From: Halanaerobium saccharolyticum | GTDB taxonomy: Bacteria > Bacillota > Halanaerobiia > Halanaerobiales > Halanaerobiaceae | Assembly (NCBI RefSeq): GCF_003053565.1 | Contig: NZ_QAXS01000012.1 | Coordinates: forward strand, 1 to 64,000 | Length of the DNA stretch: 64,000 nucleotides | Direction of reading: 5' to 3' | Shown here: piece after piece, positions 17,445 to 27,149 of the stretch | Numbering within the stretch: the stretch's first letter is position 1 | How the letters are laid out: every line of letters starts with the position of its first letter | Notes under the pieces: generated by a model | What the model was told of the DNA's origin: nothing | The model's input: the letters and a program-made list of their open reading frames with translations, nothing else | Databases searched by the model: none | Program-made: the position numbers and the translations under genes

Positions 17445-18188
17445 ATGATATTTTTAATTTTTATTTTAGGATTAATAATTGGCAGTTTTTTAAATGTAGT
17501 AATTTATAGACTACCTGAAGGTAAATCAATAGTTGATCCACCATCACACTGTCCAGTTTGTGGGCATAAGTTAAGCCCCTTGGAATTAATTCCAGTTTTA
17601 AGTTATATCTTATTAAGAGGAAAATGTAAATCATGTGGAGTAGATATTTCTATTAGATATCCCGTTATTGAATTATTAACCGGTATTATATTTATTATAA
17701 ATTATATTTATTTTTCTGATCTGATAATATTAACTGGAGGTTTAATATTTTCTTCCTTATTGATTATTTTAACTATGATTGATTTTGACCATCAAATACT
17801 TCCTGACAAATTGACATTAGGTGGACTTGGAGTAGGATTTATTTTCAGCTTTTTTAGATCTGATATTACTGTAATTTATTCTCTGGCAGGCATACTGGCA
17901 GCCGGAGGCTTATTATTTTTGATAGCTCTGCTCAGCAAAGGTGGCATGGGTGGTGGAGATATTAAAATGATGGCAATGGTCGGCAGCTTTACTGGACCGA
18001 TAATTGCTGTTAGTTCGATCTTTTTAGGAGCAATGATTGCTTTAATAGCTCATTTACCTGGTCTAGTTTCTGGAAAAACAGGAATGAAAACTAAACTTCC
18101 TTTTGGGCCATTTTTGGCACTTGGTTCTTTAATTTTATGGTTCTGGTCTGAGGAACTATTTGATTTGTATATTAACTTGTTTATTTAA
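17445..18188 (+). CDS. pilD: Prepilin peptidase/N-methyltransferase PilD
   Basis: Inner-membrane aspartic protease that cleaves prepilin leaders and methylates the new N-terminus. The cytoplasmic methyltransferase part has the zinc tetracysteine (CPVCGHKL and CKSCG). The A24 peptidase part has both catalytic Asp motifs, TMIDFDHQILPD and GMGGGDIKMM. There are about seven hydrophobic helices in 247 aa. It is the only prepilin peptidase in the window and probably serves both pilus-like loci. The insertion sequence begins shortly behind it. Confidence 0.95.
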   Translation: MIFLIFILGLIIGSFLNVVIYRLPEGKSIVDPPSHCPVCGHKLSPLELIPVLSYILLRGKCKSCGVDISIRYPVIELLTGIIFIINYIYFSDLIILTGGLIFSSLLIILTMIDFDHQILPDKLTLGGLGVGFIFSFFRSDITVIYSLAGILAAGGLLFLIALLSKGGMGGGDIKMMAMVGSFTGPIIAVSSIFLGAMIALIAHLPGLVSGKTGMKTKLPFGPFLALGSLILWFWSEELFDLYINLFI

Positions 18189-18284
18189 ATACAATAGGCG
18201 TTTGCAAAATAGGAAAAGAAAATAGCAAAAAACTGTAAGTAATGGGTTAAATTCAATTTTTAGATTCAAAAAATTAAATAAGAA

Positions 18285-19925
18285 AATGTCTTAATAAAAA
18301 TAGGCATAACAAAATAAACCTATGAATACAGGTTTTAAAAAAAGATATTAAAAGATTTAAATTCTAAGCAATTAGTGGTCTTAAAGATCTAATATTTTCT
18401 GGTTTATTTATTTTATCAGCCAGAATTAGTGTTAAAAGCTGAGTGATTCCAGCCAGAAAAACATCGGATTTAACACTCTTTAGATTCTGAGTTTTTAAGT
18501 TACCAGTAACCATAGCATCTTTGAAATAGTTAATTGTCTGTTCTACTACTCCTCGTTTTTTGTAGAGATTTATCCAGTCATCTGTATCTCTAATGATACC
18601 AGGATAAGTTCTTAAATCCTGATTGGGATAGGTGTAAACAACTCTACCGTAACTGGAGTCAGTACAAGGGTTTTCACAGTAACAATTTCTTTTACCACCT
18701 ATATGGTTGATTTTAGGACAGACAAATTTAAATCTGGGACTGCGGTTTTTTTCCCTTGACCATCCAGTTGGTTTCATTGTTAGAGAGGAATCATAAGGGC
18801 ATAAAGGCCAGCCATTTTCATTGTATTCTGGCTGTGGTAAATCTGATTTAGTGTTTCTAGAATTAAGCGGTATAACTGCTTTATCAAAACCAAAATCATT
18901 GATTAAGAAGGGATAGGTCTGGTAGCTATCAAAGGCAGAATCGCCGATGAAAGTAGAATATTGGTGTTCATTGTGAAGATTAAAATAATCTTCTAAAACA
19001 GGTTTTAAAGAAGTAGAATCACCAATAGATTTATCTTCATCAGGTGAATCAGTCTTTTTATCAACTGGTACTTCAGGATGATTTTCTTTAAATTCATTAT
19101 CCAAAAAAGAAATGTGACGGATAATGCCCAGGCCATTGGTTACAATACCTGCTTTGTAAACATAACAGAAATGACCGTTGATGTAGAGCTGTTTAATCTG
19201 ATTATCAGCCTGAGCATAAGATGGCATTGAATTGTAGGCAAAACCATAAACGTTATCAACATTACTATCATTTTTATAGATGTTTTTAAGTTTCCGAATG
19301 ATATTGTTTATGTATTTAGGGTTGTTTTCTGTCACATAGGGTTCAAAGCCAGTTGTATCATATATAAAAAGATCAGACAGTAGAGGATCAATTTTTCTGC
19401 AAATTGGGTCAGTGATATCAACAAGGTGATAAAAAAGTTCTTCCAGATGATCCTCAAAATTAGTTTTAAAACGAGAGAACTGAGAGATATCGGGTACAGA
19501 GTTAAAGCCACAAAACTTTCTTAAATCACTGCTTAAAGCGAAAATGTTAACTAGGAGCACAAGAGTTGGTATTCCCAATATTTTTTGCAGAATAAAAGCA
19601 GAAAGCATTGACTCCAATCTGTAAGTTCTATCTCTACCAAAATATTTGTAGTAAGTATTGTAGAAACTGGCAGAAATAAATTCAGATAAATCAAGATATT
19701 GATCGAGCATTTCAAGGAATTGAGGTTTATCATTTTGAGCCCAATCTTTGGCCTGTTCATAAAGATCACCAAAAGACAATTGTTTTTTAGAATTAAAAGA
19801 CATTATGATTTCCTCCTTTTAGTGTGTGGTATTTTTAGTATTTCTAACTATATTATACCATATTTTAAAGGGGAAGTCACCAAAATTTTATGTTTTGAGC
19901 CCTGTTATTTCGGGCCTTAGACATT
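18285..19925. mobile_element. Insertion sequence inside the T4P operon (ends tentative)
   Basis: A transposase gene on the minus strand interrupts an otherwise co-directional run of pil genes. The proposed ends rest on a short inverted match only: AATGTCTTA at 18285-18293 and TTAGACATT at 19917-19925 (one mismatch in nine). I saw no convincing target duplication. A small GCCC/GGGC hairpin (19899-19915) lies inside the right end. The 18189-18284 flank holds nothing else that I can recognise. Confidence 0.45.
18364..19803 (-). CDS. DDE transposase, IS1182-like
   Basis: Apparently intact transposase of 479 aa. The N-terminal part (SFYNTYYKYFGRDRTYRLES and SAFILQKILGIPTL) fits the DUF772 transposase domain. 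DDE-type acidic residues are found in FIYDTTGFEPY, IGDSAFDSYQTYPFL and GVVEQTINYFKDAM. A cysteine-rich segment (CPKINHIGGKRNCYCENPC) before the last Glu may bind zinc, as in several IS1182-like enzymes. The family assignment is by layout and could be a related ISNCY group. A good GGAGG site precedes the start, and a TATAAT-like element lies upstream. Confidence 0.85.
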   Translation of the reverse strand: MSFNSKKQLSFGDLYEQAKDWAQNDKPQFLEMLDQYLDLSEFISASFYNTYYKYFGRDRTYRLESMLSAFILQKILGIPTLVLLVNIFALSSDLRKFCGFNSVPDISQFSRFKTNFEDHLEELFYHLVDITDPICRKIDPLLSDLFIYDTTGFEPYVTENNPKYINNIIRKLKNIYKNDSNVDNVYGFAYNSMPSYAQADNQIKQLYINGHFCYVYKAGIVTNGLGIIRHISFLDNEFKENHPEVPVDKKTDSPDEDKSIGDSTSLKPVLEDYFNLHNEHQYSTFIGDSAFDSYQTYPFLINDFGFDKAVIPLNSRNTKSDLPQPEYNENGWPLCPYDSSLTMKPTGWSREKNRSPRFKFVCPKINHIGGKRNCYCENPCTDSSYGRVVYTYPNQDLRTYPGIIRDTDDWINLYKKRGVVEQTINYFKDAMVTGNLKTQNLKSVKSDVFLAGITQLLTLILADKINKPENIRSLRPLIA

Positions 19926-19968
19926 ATACAAATGACTATATTTAAATACAAAAGAAGGGGGCAATTTA

Positions 19969-20430
19969 ATGAGGATAAATAATAGTAATGGACTGACTTT
20001 AATCGAAACAGTAATAGCATTGTCCCTTGTTGTAGTTCTGGCAACTGCTTTTGCTGGTGCTATGTTAACAGGATTGAAAAGCGAAAAAACTACAAATGAT
20101 TTAGATAGAGCAGTAAATTTTTCTGCTTCAATTTATGAATATTTTAATCTTAAATTTGAATTTATTTTATCAAGTATAGAATTAAATTCTAATAGTTATA
20201 ATAATAGTTTGGAAAATTTCAAAAATGAAATTGATAATGGTCAGTTTAATAATATTTATGATCTTTATACTGAAAATTTAGATTATGATTTAGATAATTC
20301 TAAAATATTAATTGAAAAAATTAATGAAGATTTAAAACTGTATAAAGTTGAACTTATTATTGCTTGGAGTAGCGGCAATGAAAATAATTCATATAAATTA
20401 GAAAGTATTTTTGGTGGTTCAGATGAATAA
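19969..20430 (+). CDS. Prepilin-type minor pilin (PilV/GspI-like)
   Basis: Minor pilin of 153 aa with leader MRINNSNG and LTLIETVIALSLVVVLATAF, a class III prepilin signal with Glu at mature position 5 but Leu instead of Phe at position 1. The soluble part is acidic and Asn-rich. First pil gene behind the insertion sequence, with AAGGGGG before ATG. Its place ahead of a second minor pilin and a PilX-like gene matches the PilV/PilW/PilX order of minor pilin operons that prime pilus assembly. Confidence 0.85.
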   Translation: MRINNSNGLTLIETVIALSLVVVLATAFAGAMLTGLKSEKTTNDLDRAVNFSASIYEYFNLKFEFILSSIELNSNSYNNSLENFKNEIDNGQFNNIYDLYTENLDYDLDNSKILIEKINEDLKLYKVELIIAWSSGNENNSYKLESIFGGSDE

Positions 20431-20923
20431 AAACGAACACTTAGTATATAACAATGGAATAACTTTAATTGAAATTTTAATGGCTGTGATTATTCTTGGA
20501 GCAGTTATGTCTATTGCAACCCCAATGATTATTCAAACTTTTAATATAGTTGAGGATAGTTCTGTTAGAATAACTAAAAATAGAATGGCAGATATTATGC
20601 TGGAAGATATTAGTAAATATTTTAGGTCTGCAGTTAGTTATGATAAAAATACAATAAATGGTTTAGATATTTATGAGTTTGAAGCTTTTTCTCCTCAAGA
20701 TGGAAACAGAAAAAATTATAAAATTATTGAAACCTCTGATTCTAAATTAGAATTTAGAGAGAATGGCAATTTAATAAGGAAAATTGATAATGTTGATGAT
20801 TTTAATATTAATGAAGATAATCCCCCTTTATATATTTTTAAATTAAGAGTTATTATACAATCTGAAGAAATAATAAAACAATTTAATTTGGATGCTAGGA
20901 ATATACCTGTTGAAAATGAATAA
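20423..20923 (+). CDS. Prepilin-type minor pilin (PilW/GspJ-like)
   Basis: Minor pilin of 166 aa. The prepilin signal is ITLIEILMAVIILGAVMSIA after YNNG, with Glu at mature position 5. ATG 20423 overlaps the preceding stop by 8 bases and has GGTGG upstream. An upstream in-frame TTG at 20411 is open but poorly placed. The PilW/GspJ label follows from gene order and from a soluble domain without recognisable motifs. Confidence 0.83.
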   Translation: MNKNEHLVYNNGITLIEILMAVIILGAVMSIATPMIIQTFNIVEDSSVRITKNRMADIMLEDISKYFRSAVSYDKNTINGLDIYEFEAFSPQDGNRKNYKIIETSDSKLEFRENGNLIRKIDNVDDFNINEDNPPLYIFKLRVIIQSEEIIKQFNLDARNIPVENE

Positions 20924-20952
20924 AATTAATGATCAAGAAAGGGGGATTTGCA

Positions 20953-22524
20953 ATGATTCATTTAAATAATAATAAAGGTATTGCATTAATAATGGTTTTA
21001 TTAATGGTTTTGGTTGTGGGAGTTTTGAGTGGTTCTTTATTAGTAGCCTATAATAGTAATATAATTCAAAGTAGTAATAATGCCAAAAAAACAAGAGCTT
21101 TTTATGCAGCTGAAGGTGGAGCAAATTATTTAGCGGCATATATAAATAATTTTAATGAAGAAGAGGGCAGTCTGGGTTTTTATCTTCCTTATGAATTTGA
21201 CAATCGTTATGATAAAATTATCGAAGAAATACGAGACTTTGATGCAGTTGAAATTGGCAGTTATGAAGTTGACTACAATCTTAATGAACTATCAGAAGAT
21301 ACATTTGAGGTAGAGATAACTGCCCGCGATGGGTCCAGCCAGGAGAAAATAATGACAACTTATCGCATTGCTTCAGAAGGATTATCCTTTTTTGCTCATG
21401 CTTTAGCTGCACGCTCTATAGAACTAAATGGGACCCTAACTCTGGAAGGTGGGTATCCTGATGCAGATTCCTTTCCGACGATAGCGACTGGTGAAACAAG
21501 CGTCGAGTCTGATCTAACTAAGGATAATGTTGATCTACAGGAACTGGTTGATTGGTGGTTTTTTAGAAGGTATGAATCAATGACAGGTTCTGATTATGAT
21601 GAAGCTTATGAGAAAACATTTGAATTTTATGGTAATGAAACTGATAAAGAATTATATTTACCTGAATCTGATCAATCAGAAGAATTTACGGCTTATGTCA
21701 GAGGGATTAATTTCAGAGAAGTTTTGAAACAAAATGGAATTACAAATTATATTATTGGGTATGATGAAAATGATAATCCAGTTACGGTTTCTTTAAGTCA
21801 ATTTGATTATGCAGATGGTGACTTAGAAACTCAATATGACATTAGTCAAATTACACCTGATATTGATCCAGATAAACTTGACCTTTCAAATTTCACAGGT
21901 GATTTCCCAGAAGACCTGAATGGATACTATGAAGACATGGATGATTTTAAAAATTATTCAAATTCTAATACAGGACCATATATTTATATAGATGAGTTTG
22001 CTTTCACTCCCAGTAGCGGGTGGTATGATTATCAAATCGATTTCACAAACATTAATACTGTTAATGCTGGAACAGATGGTGCAGGGGTTGTTCAGATGTA
22101 TATAGATGATGATATAGATTTTTCAAATACAAATAGTAATATATATTTTAAATCTAGAACAGAAAAAAGTATACTGGTTCAGTCAGGAGGGGCAGAAATT
22201 AATCTGGATAATAATCGGATATTATATTATTCCTCTGGTTATGAGGGACAGATAAAAAGTATAGCCTATTATGCTCCAAATGCGACTATGAGAATTGCCG
22301 GTAGGATGCCGGGAACTGGCTGGGGGCAGTCCTATAATGTCAATAAAATTATTATGGAAGATGATGTCACTTTTCCGACTTTTGAATATGACCCAGAAGA
22401 ATCAGGTTTATATGGAAATATTCATCCTGATATAGCAGGTTATTTTGGTGATGAAGATGATAAAGAGTTAGTTAATAAATTTCCTGGAGAAACTTTTCGG
22501 ACAAAATGGAGACAGATTAAGTAG
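20953..22524 (+). CDS. PilX-like large minor pilin / pilus tip-associated protein
   Basis: Protein of 523 aa with a PilX-type N-terminus, GIALIMVLLMVLVVGVLSGS then TRAFYAAEGGANYLAAY. It lacks the canonical Glu at position 5, as PilX/GspK proteins do. The long C-terminal part is acidic, with repeated beta-rich segments (YIYIDEFAFTP, VQMYIDDDIDF, ILVQSGGAEINLDNNRILYY) like those of PilX proteins that carry an adhesin-like C-terminal domain. ATG 20953 has AAAGGGGGA in front; the upstream ATG 20929 would place that site inside the gene. Probably exposed at the pilus tip. Confidence 0.82.
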   Translation: MIHLNNNKGIALIMVLLMVLVVGVLSGSLLVAYNSNIIQSSNNAKKTRAFYAAEGGANYLAAYINNFNEEEGSLGFYLPYEFDNRYDKIIEEIRDFDAVEIGSYEVDYNLNELSEDTFEVEITARDGSSQEKIMTTYRIASEGLSFFAHALAARSIELNGTLTLEGGYPDADSFPTIATGETSVESDLTKDNVDLQELVDWWFFRRYESMTGSDYDEAYEKTFEFYGNETDKELYLPESDQSEEFTAYVRGINFREVLKQNGITNYIIGYDENDNPVTVSLSQFDYADGDLETQYDISQITPDIDPDKLDLSNFTGDFPEDLNGYYEDMDDFKNYSNSNTGPYIYIDEFAFTPSSGWYDYQIDFTNINTVNAGTDGAGVVQMYIDDDIDFSNTNSNIYFKSRTEKSILVQSGGAEINLDNNRILYYSSGYEGQIKSIAYYAPNATMRIAGRMPGTGWGQSYNVNKIIMEDDVTFPTFEYDPEESGLYGNIHPDIAGYFGDEDDKELVNKFPGETFRTKWRQIK

Positions 22525-22559
22525 TGTAATAGGTTATTTAAAAGAAAGGGGATGATTTG

Positions 22560-23651
22560 ATGGCAATAAGCCCATTATCGCTAATCAGAGGAATAAAATA
22601 CACAAGTATTGATTTTGGTCATAGCAGCATCAAATATTTAAACACCAGAGTTAAAAACAATAAATTTAAGCTACTTGCTTCTGGACGCAGAGAAATTCCT
22701 ACAGGTACAATTAATGACGGTAAAGTAGTTGATACTCATCTTTTAACTAAAATTATAGAAGATATTTTTAATGAAAAAAATATGGAACCAGGAGTTTTAA
22801 TGCTTACACCTGCTTCCGGACAGGAATTTGTTAGAAATATTAAAATGCCTAAAATGCCGAGAGAGGAATTAAAGGAAGCATTAATCTGGGAGGTTCAGGA
22901 CTTTCTGGATTTAGAAGCAGAAAAGATAGCTTTAGATTACATTATTTCTAATGAAAAAGAAGATCAATATGAGTTATTGGTAACAGGTATCTCTAAAGAT
23001 GTTTTAAATGGTTACTTAGAGATTTTTGAAACGAACATGTTAAAAGTTAAAGTTTTTAATCTAGAAGATATGGCTTTAATTTCTTTACTATCTAAGAAAA
23101 AGAAACTGGAAAATCCATCTTTAATCTTAGATGTTGGAGCCAGCAGTTCTAAGATTTTAATAGCAGCTAAAAACAAATTATTTTTAAGCAGGGAAGTTGA
23201 TACTTCCGGAAATAATTTCAGCAGCTTATTTTTAAATGAAGAAAACAATCAAGAAGAAGCTGAAATTGAAAAGAAAAAGTTTAAATTTTTTCCCGATCAG
23301 GCAGGAGAAGAAAATCTTAATTTAATGCTTTCTGATATTAATACTGCAGAAACTCTGCAAAAAAAGGTTAAAGATCTGGCAGATGAAATAATTTTTGAAG
23401 TAAATCGTTCTCTGGAATATTATAATGAAAGAAATTCAGAAAATACAGTAGATGATATTTATTTGACCGGTGGGGGATTACTTTTAAATGGATTAGTTGA
23501 TTACTTTAAAGAAGAAATAGATAATGAAATATTTGTTATTGATCCTCTAAAAGAGTTTCAAATAAAAGAAAAGACAAATCAAATTAACAATCATTATTTA
23601 GCAACTGCTGCTGGTACTATTATGAGTGAGGTGATGCATAATGAGAGTTAA
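22560..23651 (+). CDS. pilM: Type IV pilus alignment protein PilM
   Basis: Actin-like cytoplasmic ATPase of the T4P alignment complex, 363 aa. The FtsA/PilM fold signals are seen: IDFGHSSIKYL (phosphate 1), LILDVGASSSKILIAA (phosphate 2) and IYLTGGGLLLNGLVDYF (adenosine). EALIWEVQDFLDL is the PilM block next to the insertion that contacts the PilN N-terminus. ATG 22560 follows AAAGGGGA. It overlaps pilN by 11 bases. Confidence 0.92.
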   Translation: MAISPLSLIRGIKYTSIDFGHSSIKYLNTRVKNNKFKLLASGRREIPTGTINDGKVVDTHLLTKIIEDIFNEKNMEPGVLMLTPASGQEFVRNIKMPKMPREELKEALIWEVQDFLDLEAEKIALDYIISNEKEDQYELLVTGISKDVLNGYLEIFETNMLKVKVFNLEDMALISLLSKKKKLENPSLILDVGASSSKILIAAKNKLFLSREVDTSGNNFSSLFLNEENNQEEAEIEKKKFKFFPDQAGEENLNLMLSDINTAETLQKKVKDLADEIIFEVNRSLEYYNERNSENTVDDIYLTGGGLLLNGLVDYFKEEIDNEIFVIDPLKEFQIKEKTNQINNHYLATAAGTIMSEVMHNES

Positions 23652-24168
23652 CCTCCTGGAAAAAGATGAAGGTCTAAAAATTCAATGGATGGAAATTGTA
23701 GTGGTTTTAATTATTATTTTCACTTTTGCAGCACCTGCTTTTAATTATTATCTTAATTATGTTGAAGTAAAAAATTTAGAACAGCGGCAAAGTAATTGGG
23801 AAACCAGACTTCAGGCTTTAAGGCCAGAAGAACGGCGTTATTATCGACTGGAAGAAGAGATAGCTAATTTTAAACTTCCGGAACGGGTAGAACTTGAAAA
23901 GTATACAGTTTCTCCCTTTTTCTTAGAGTTTGCTGAAATAACTGGTGATGATATTAGTTTTAATAATTTGGATTACAGCAGTGGTCAGATAAATATAAAT
24001 GGCAGGGCAGAAGATCTTAGATCATTATTAGATTTTAGTTCTCGCATTTTCAATTCAGAAGTTTTTTCTATTATTTCTTTAGAGAGATTTCAGAATAATG
24101 AGCAGTTAGAATTTAATCTGGTAGTAGAATTGGACAATAGGGAGAGAGGGGCGATTTATAATGAGTAA
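23641..24168 (+). CDS. pilN: PilN-like inner-membrane alignment protein
   Basis: Bitopic protein of 175 aa. A short cytoplasmic N-terminus, MRVNLLEKDEG, fits the conserved PilN tail that binds PilM (INLLP-like in other species). One membrane helix (residues 19-38) and a coiled-coil then ferredoxin-like periplasmic part follow. It overlaps pilM and pilO. The role is assigned from architecture and position in M-N-O-P-Q. Confidence 0.88.
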   Translation: MRVNLLEKDEGLKIQWMEIVVVLIIIFTFAAPAFNYYLNYVEVKNLEQRQSNWETRLQALRPEERRYYRLEEEIANFKLPERVELEKYTVSPFFLEFAEITGDDISFNNLDYSSGQININGRAEDLRSLLDFSSRIFNSEVFSIISLERFQNNEQLEFNLVVELDNRERGAIYNE

Positions 24169-24709
24169 TTTATCCAAAAGAGAGAAAGTACTACTTTTTA
24201 TTTTATTTGTAACAGTAGTATTTGTTGCTTATTATTATCTACTTTATCAACCTATTCAGGCTGAACAGCAAAATTTAGAAAATCAGATAGCTAATACTCA
24301 GAGCGAATATACAACTGTTCTCTCACGAGTTAATCAAATTGAAGATTTAAAAAAGGAATTGGCAAATTTACAGAGGGAAAGACAAGAGCGTCTGGAAATA
24401 GTTATTAGAGAGGCAGAAGAAATATTAGCAGCTATTGATTTTTTCGCCAGAGAAAGTGATGTTGAGATTAGAAGTTATCAAAAAGGAAATGCCAATAATG
24501 GATATCCTTTTACTTTTAATATAGAGGGAGAATATTTTGAGTTGCTCTCTTTTCTAAGAATGCTTGACAATTGGGATTATCGTTTAGTTGTAGAAAATTT
24601 ATCTGCTAATAATATCCAGCAGGAAGATAATTTGATGTCTTTAACTCTTAATTTATTTTATCATCAATCAGATGAGTTAAGAGATTTTATAGAAAGATCA
24701 GCGGGGTGA
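24161..24709 (+). CDS. pilO: PilO-like inner-membrane alignment protein
   Basis: Bitopic protein of 182 aa: membrane helix (residues 9-27, LLFILFVTVVFVAYYYLLY), a long coiled coil (about 32-90), then a periplasmic alpha-beta domain (FNIEGEYFELLSFLRMLDNW). PilN and PilO form heterodimers that connect PilM to PilP. It starts inside the end of pilN (8-base overlap). Confidence 0.88.
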   Translation: MSNLSKREKVLLFILFVTVVFVAYYYLLYQPIQAEQQNLENQIANTQSEYTTVLSRVNQIEDLKKELANLQRERQERLEIVIREAEEILAAIDFFARESDVEIRSYQKGNANNGYPFTFNIEGEYFELLSFLRMLDNWDYRLVVENLSANNIQQEDNLMSLTLNLFYHQSDELRDFIERSAG

Positions 24710-24713
24710 TAAA

Positions 24714-25172
24714 ATGAAGTACTTGAAATTGTTATTTTTTATAGTATTAATTATTACACTGAATAGCACAGCCTTTGCTTTAAACCTTGATGTGGATAAT
24801 GATTTAAATAGTTTTGCTAAGGAAAATTTATTGAATGAAAATGAAACTCAAAATTTAACAAATCCATTTTTTTTAAATGATCAGTTAGAAGAAGTTCCAG
24901 AAGAGGAAGTTGAATTAGACACTTCACCAAAGATGGCTGTAAATACTATTGAAAATAGAGAAGAGGTTGAGGAAATAAATGCTGAGCCTGAAATCACAAT
25001 AAATGGCGTTATATCAGCATCTAATTCAAGAATGGCTTTACTTATTAGCTATCAGCAGGAAAAACATCTACTTGAGATTGGCGATAGTCTGGATGGTTAT
25101 GAATTCACTGCTTATCAAAATGGAGAGGCTACTTTCAAAAAAGACGGAAGAGAGATAAAAGTTTTATATTAA
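24714..25172 (+). CDS. pilP: PilP-like periplasmic lipoprotein-position protein
   Basis: Exported protein of 152 aa. A signal peptide (residues 1-22, ending TAFA) is followed by an acidic, probably disordered linker. A small C-terminal beta domain (ITINGVISASNSRMALLISY) fits the PilP/GspC homology region that docks on the secretin. There is no lipobox Cys, so unlike proteobacterial PilP it would not be lipidated. Assigned by position and shape. Confidence 0.75.
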   Translation: MKYLKLLFFIVLIITLNSTAFALNLDVDNDLNSFAKENLLNENETQNLTNPFFLNDQLEEVPEEEVELDTSPKMAVNTIENREEVEEINAEPEITINGVISASNSRMALLISYQQEKHLLEIGDSLDGYEFTAYQNGEATFKKDGREIKVLY

Positions 25173-25204
25173 ATTTTAGATGATATTGATTGGAGGCAAG
25201 GTTA

Positions 25205-27091
25205 ATGATAAAAACAAAAAAAGTTTTAATTTTATTTTTATTGATCATGATTTTTTTCTCAGCAGCAGCTGCTGCCGGACCACAGGACAAAATAGAGAAT
25301 TTAAATTTTAAAAACACAGATATTGTTGATGTTTTGAGAACAATTGCAGAAGTGGCAGATGTTAATTTAATTACTGACAGTGAGATTTCTGGAAATATAA
25401 CAGTTAGTTTAAAAGATATTACTTTTCAAAAAGCTTTAGATTTAATTACTCAAACTCGAGCTATCAGTTATAGGTGGGATGGGAATACTGTTGTGGTAGC
25501 CTCAGCTGATAGACTGGATAGTATTTATGCTAATATCGTAACAAAATTTGTAGAAGTTAATTCCAGTGATTTTGATAACATAGGTACTATGGTTAGAGAA
25601 CTTTTTCCGGAAACACAGATCACTTTAGATCCTACCCGCAGACAGTTTATTCTAAAGGGAGAAAAAGAAAATATAGAGGAAATTAAGGAAATGATAAACC
25701 GATTAGATGCTTCTAAAACTGTGGCAGAGATTGAGAGTAGTAAAAGAACACAGGAACTTGAAGAAAAAGAAATTGAAATTTATAGTGAAAGCTATCAGGT
25801 TTTAAATTCAGAATTGGAAGATCTGCAGTCAAAATTAAGAACCGTTAATTCAAACTTGACTTATAAGATTAACCCTTTGACAGAGACAATTACAATAAGT
25901 GGAGAAGAGTCTTTGGTTAAAGAAGCTATCTCAATGGCCAAGACCTATGATCAGAGTTTAGAGCCGGAAACAAGAAATATTAGAGTTGATTATGTAGATA
26001 GTGAACAGATAACTGAAATAGTTGGTAAGTTTTATCCAGAGGTTAGTCTTCATGTTAATGCCAAGCGCAAAGAAATTATTATTAATGGAGCTAAAAATAA
26101 GTTAGATAATGTAGTTGAATTGATAAGAGAAATTAACAAGCCTCAGTATCAGGTGGTAATTGAAACGCGGGTGGAAGAAATTTCTTCTGAATTTTCACGG
26201 GAATTGGGGATTGAACATACCGGGGTTTTTGATATCATCAGAGAATCAGAGGTAAGTTCCGGTGGTGAGAATTATAAAATAGAGGAGATAGATTTTACCT
26301 GGCCAGATATTTTCAAAGCCTTAGATACCTCTACTAATACCACTACACTTGCAAGTCCTAAATTAATGACTTTAAATGGAGAAGAGGCAAATTTATCTAT
26401 TTTAGAAGAAGAACCTTATGAGGTTGTTACTACAGATGAAAATGGTGATAAAACCAGCAGTTGGGAATATGCAGAAGCAGGAGTGGAATTAACATTTACT
26501 CCCTGGATAACTGAAAATGATGAAATTGAATTAAAAATAGCGCCAACAGTAAGCAGTTTTAATGAAGTAGTTGACTCTCAAAGTGGAGAGGGAGAAAGTG
26601 CTCCTCCTGCCAAGAAGAGTAGAAGTGTAGAGACAACACTTAGACTAAAAAATAATGAAACCTTTGCTGTAGGAGGATTAATCCAGACTGACAGCGAAGG
26701 AATGATTACCAAAATTCCTTTGCTCGGTGATTTACCTCTTTTTGGTGAGTTATTTAAATTTAGAGAACCGAGTGACTCAACCAATGAATTAATAATTTTT
26801 GTAACCCCTCATATCATTAAATATGGTGATGAAGTGACAACTAAAAATGTTATTAATCCTCGAAGTGAAAAATTGGCTTCTGATGTTCAGAACGAGATTA
26901 AGTTAGATAAAGAAAAACAAAGTGAAATGAAACAAGAATTGGAAAAATCCAAGGAAGAAATAATAAATGAATACTTAGAACAACGAAGTAAAACTAGAAA
27001 AGAAATTCTCGAGTCACTAAAAGACGATAACAAAGAAAAAGAATATCAGGAATTAACACCTGAGGAGCTGGAAGAAATCCTCAACAACTAA
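25205..27091 (+). CDS. pilQ: Type IV pilus secretin PilQ
   Basis: Outer-membrane secretin of 628 aa through which the pilus exits. A signal peptide (residues 1-24) is followed by an STN domain (IENLNFKNTDIVDVLRTIAE), repeated N domains with a coiled insertion, and a secretin domain ending ETFAVGGLIQTDSEGMITKI with PLLGDLPLFGELFK. A charged helical tail of about 95 residues ends LTPEELEEILNN, which recurs at the end of the second secretin. ATG 25205 has GGAGG upstream; TTG 25190 is open but holds that site. Proof that the cell has an outer membrane. Confidence 0.93.
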   Translation: MIKTKKVLILFLLIMIFFSAAAAAGPQDKIENLNFKNTDIVDVLRTIAEVADVNLITDSEISGNITVSLKDITFQKALDLITQTRAISYRWDGNTVVVASADRLDSIYANIVTKFVEVNSSDFDNIGTMVRELFPETQITLDPTRRQFILKGEKENIEEIKEMINRLDASKTVAEIESSKRTQELEEKEIEIYSESYQVLNSELEDLQSKLRTVNSNLTYKINPLTETITISGEESLVKEAISMAKTYDQSLEPETRNIRVDYVDSEQITEIVGKFYPEVSLHVNAKRKEIIINGAKNKLDNVVELIREINKPQYQVVIETRVEEISSEFSRELGIEHTGVFDIIRESEVSSGGENYKIEEIDFTWPDIFKALDTSTNTTTLASPKLMTLNGEEANLSILEEEPYEVVTTDENGDKTSSWEYAEAGVELTFTPWITENDEIELKIAPTVSSFNEVVDSQSGEGESAPPAKKSRSVETTLRLKNNETFAVGGLIQTDSEGMITKIPLLGDLPLFGELFKFREPSDSTNELIIFVTPHIIKYGDEVTTKNVINPRSEKLASDVQNEIKLDKEKQSEMKQELEKSKEEIINEYLEQRSKTRKEILESLKDDNKEKEYQELTPEELEEILNN

Positions 27092-27097
27092 ATTAAA

Positions 27098-27120
27098 GAG
27101 GCTGAAAAATTCAGCCTCAT
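27098..27120 (+). terminator. Weak terminator after pilQ
   Basis: An 8-bp perfect stem, GAGGCTGA (27098-27105) with TCAGCCTC (27111-27118), and a weak T-tract. Partial read-through to the EAL-HDOD gene is likely. Confidence 0.6.
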
Positions 27121-27149
27121 TTCAATAATACTATTATTAGGATGATTTT

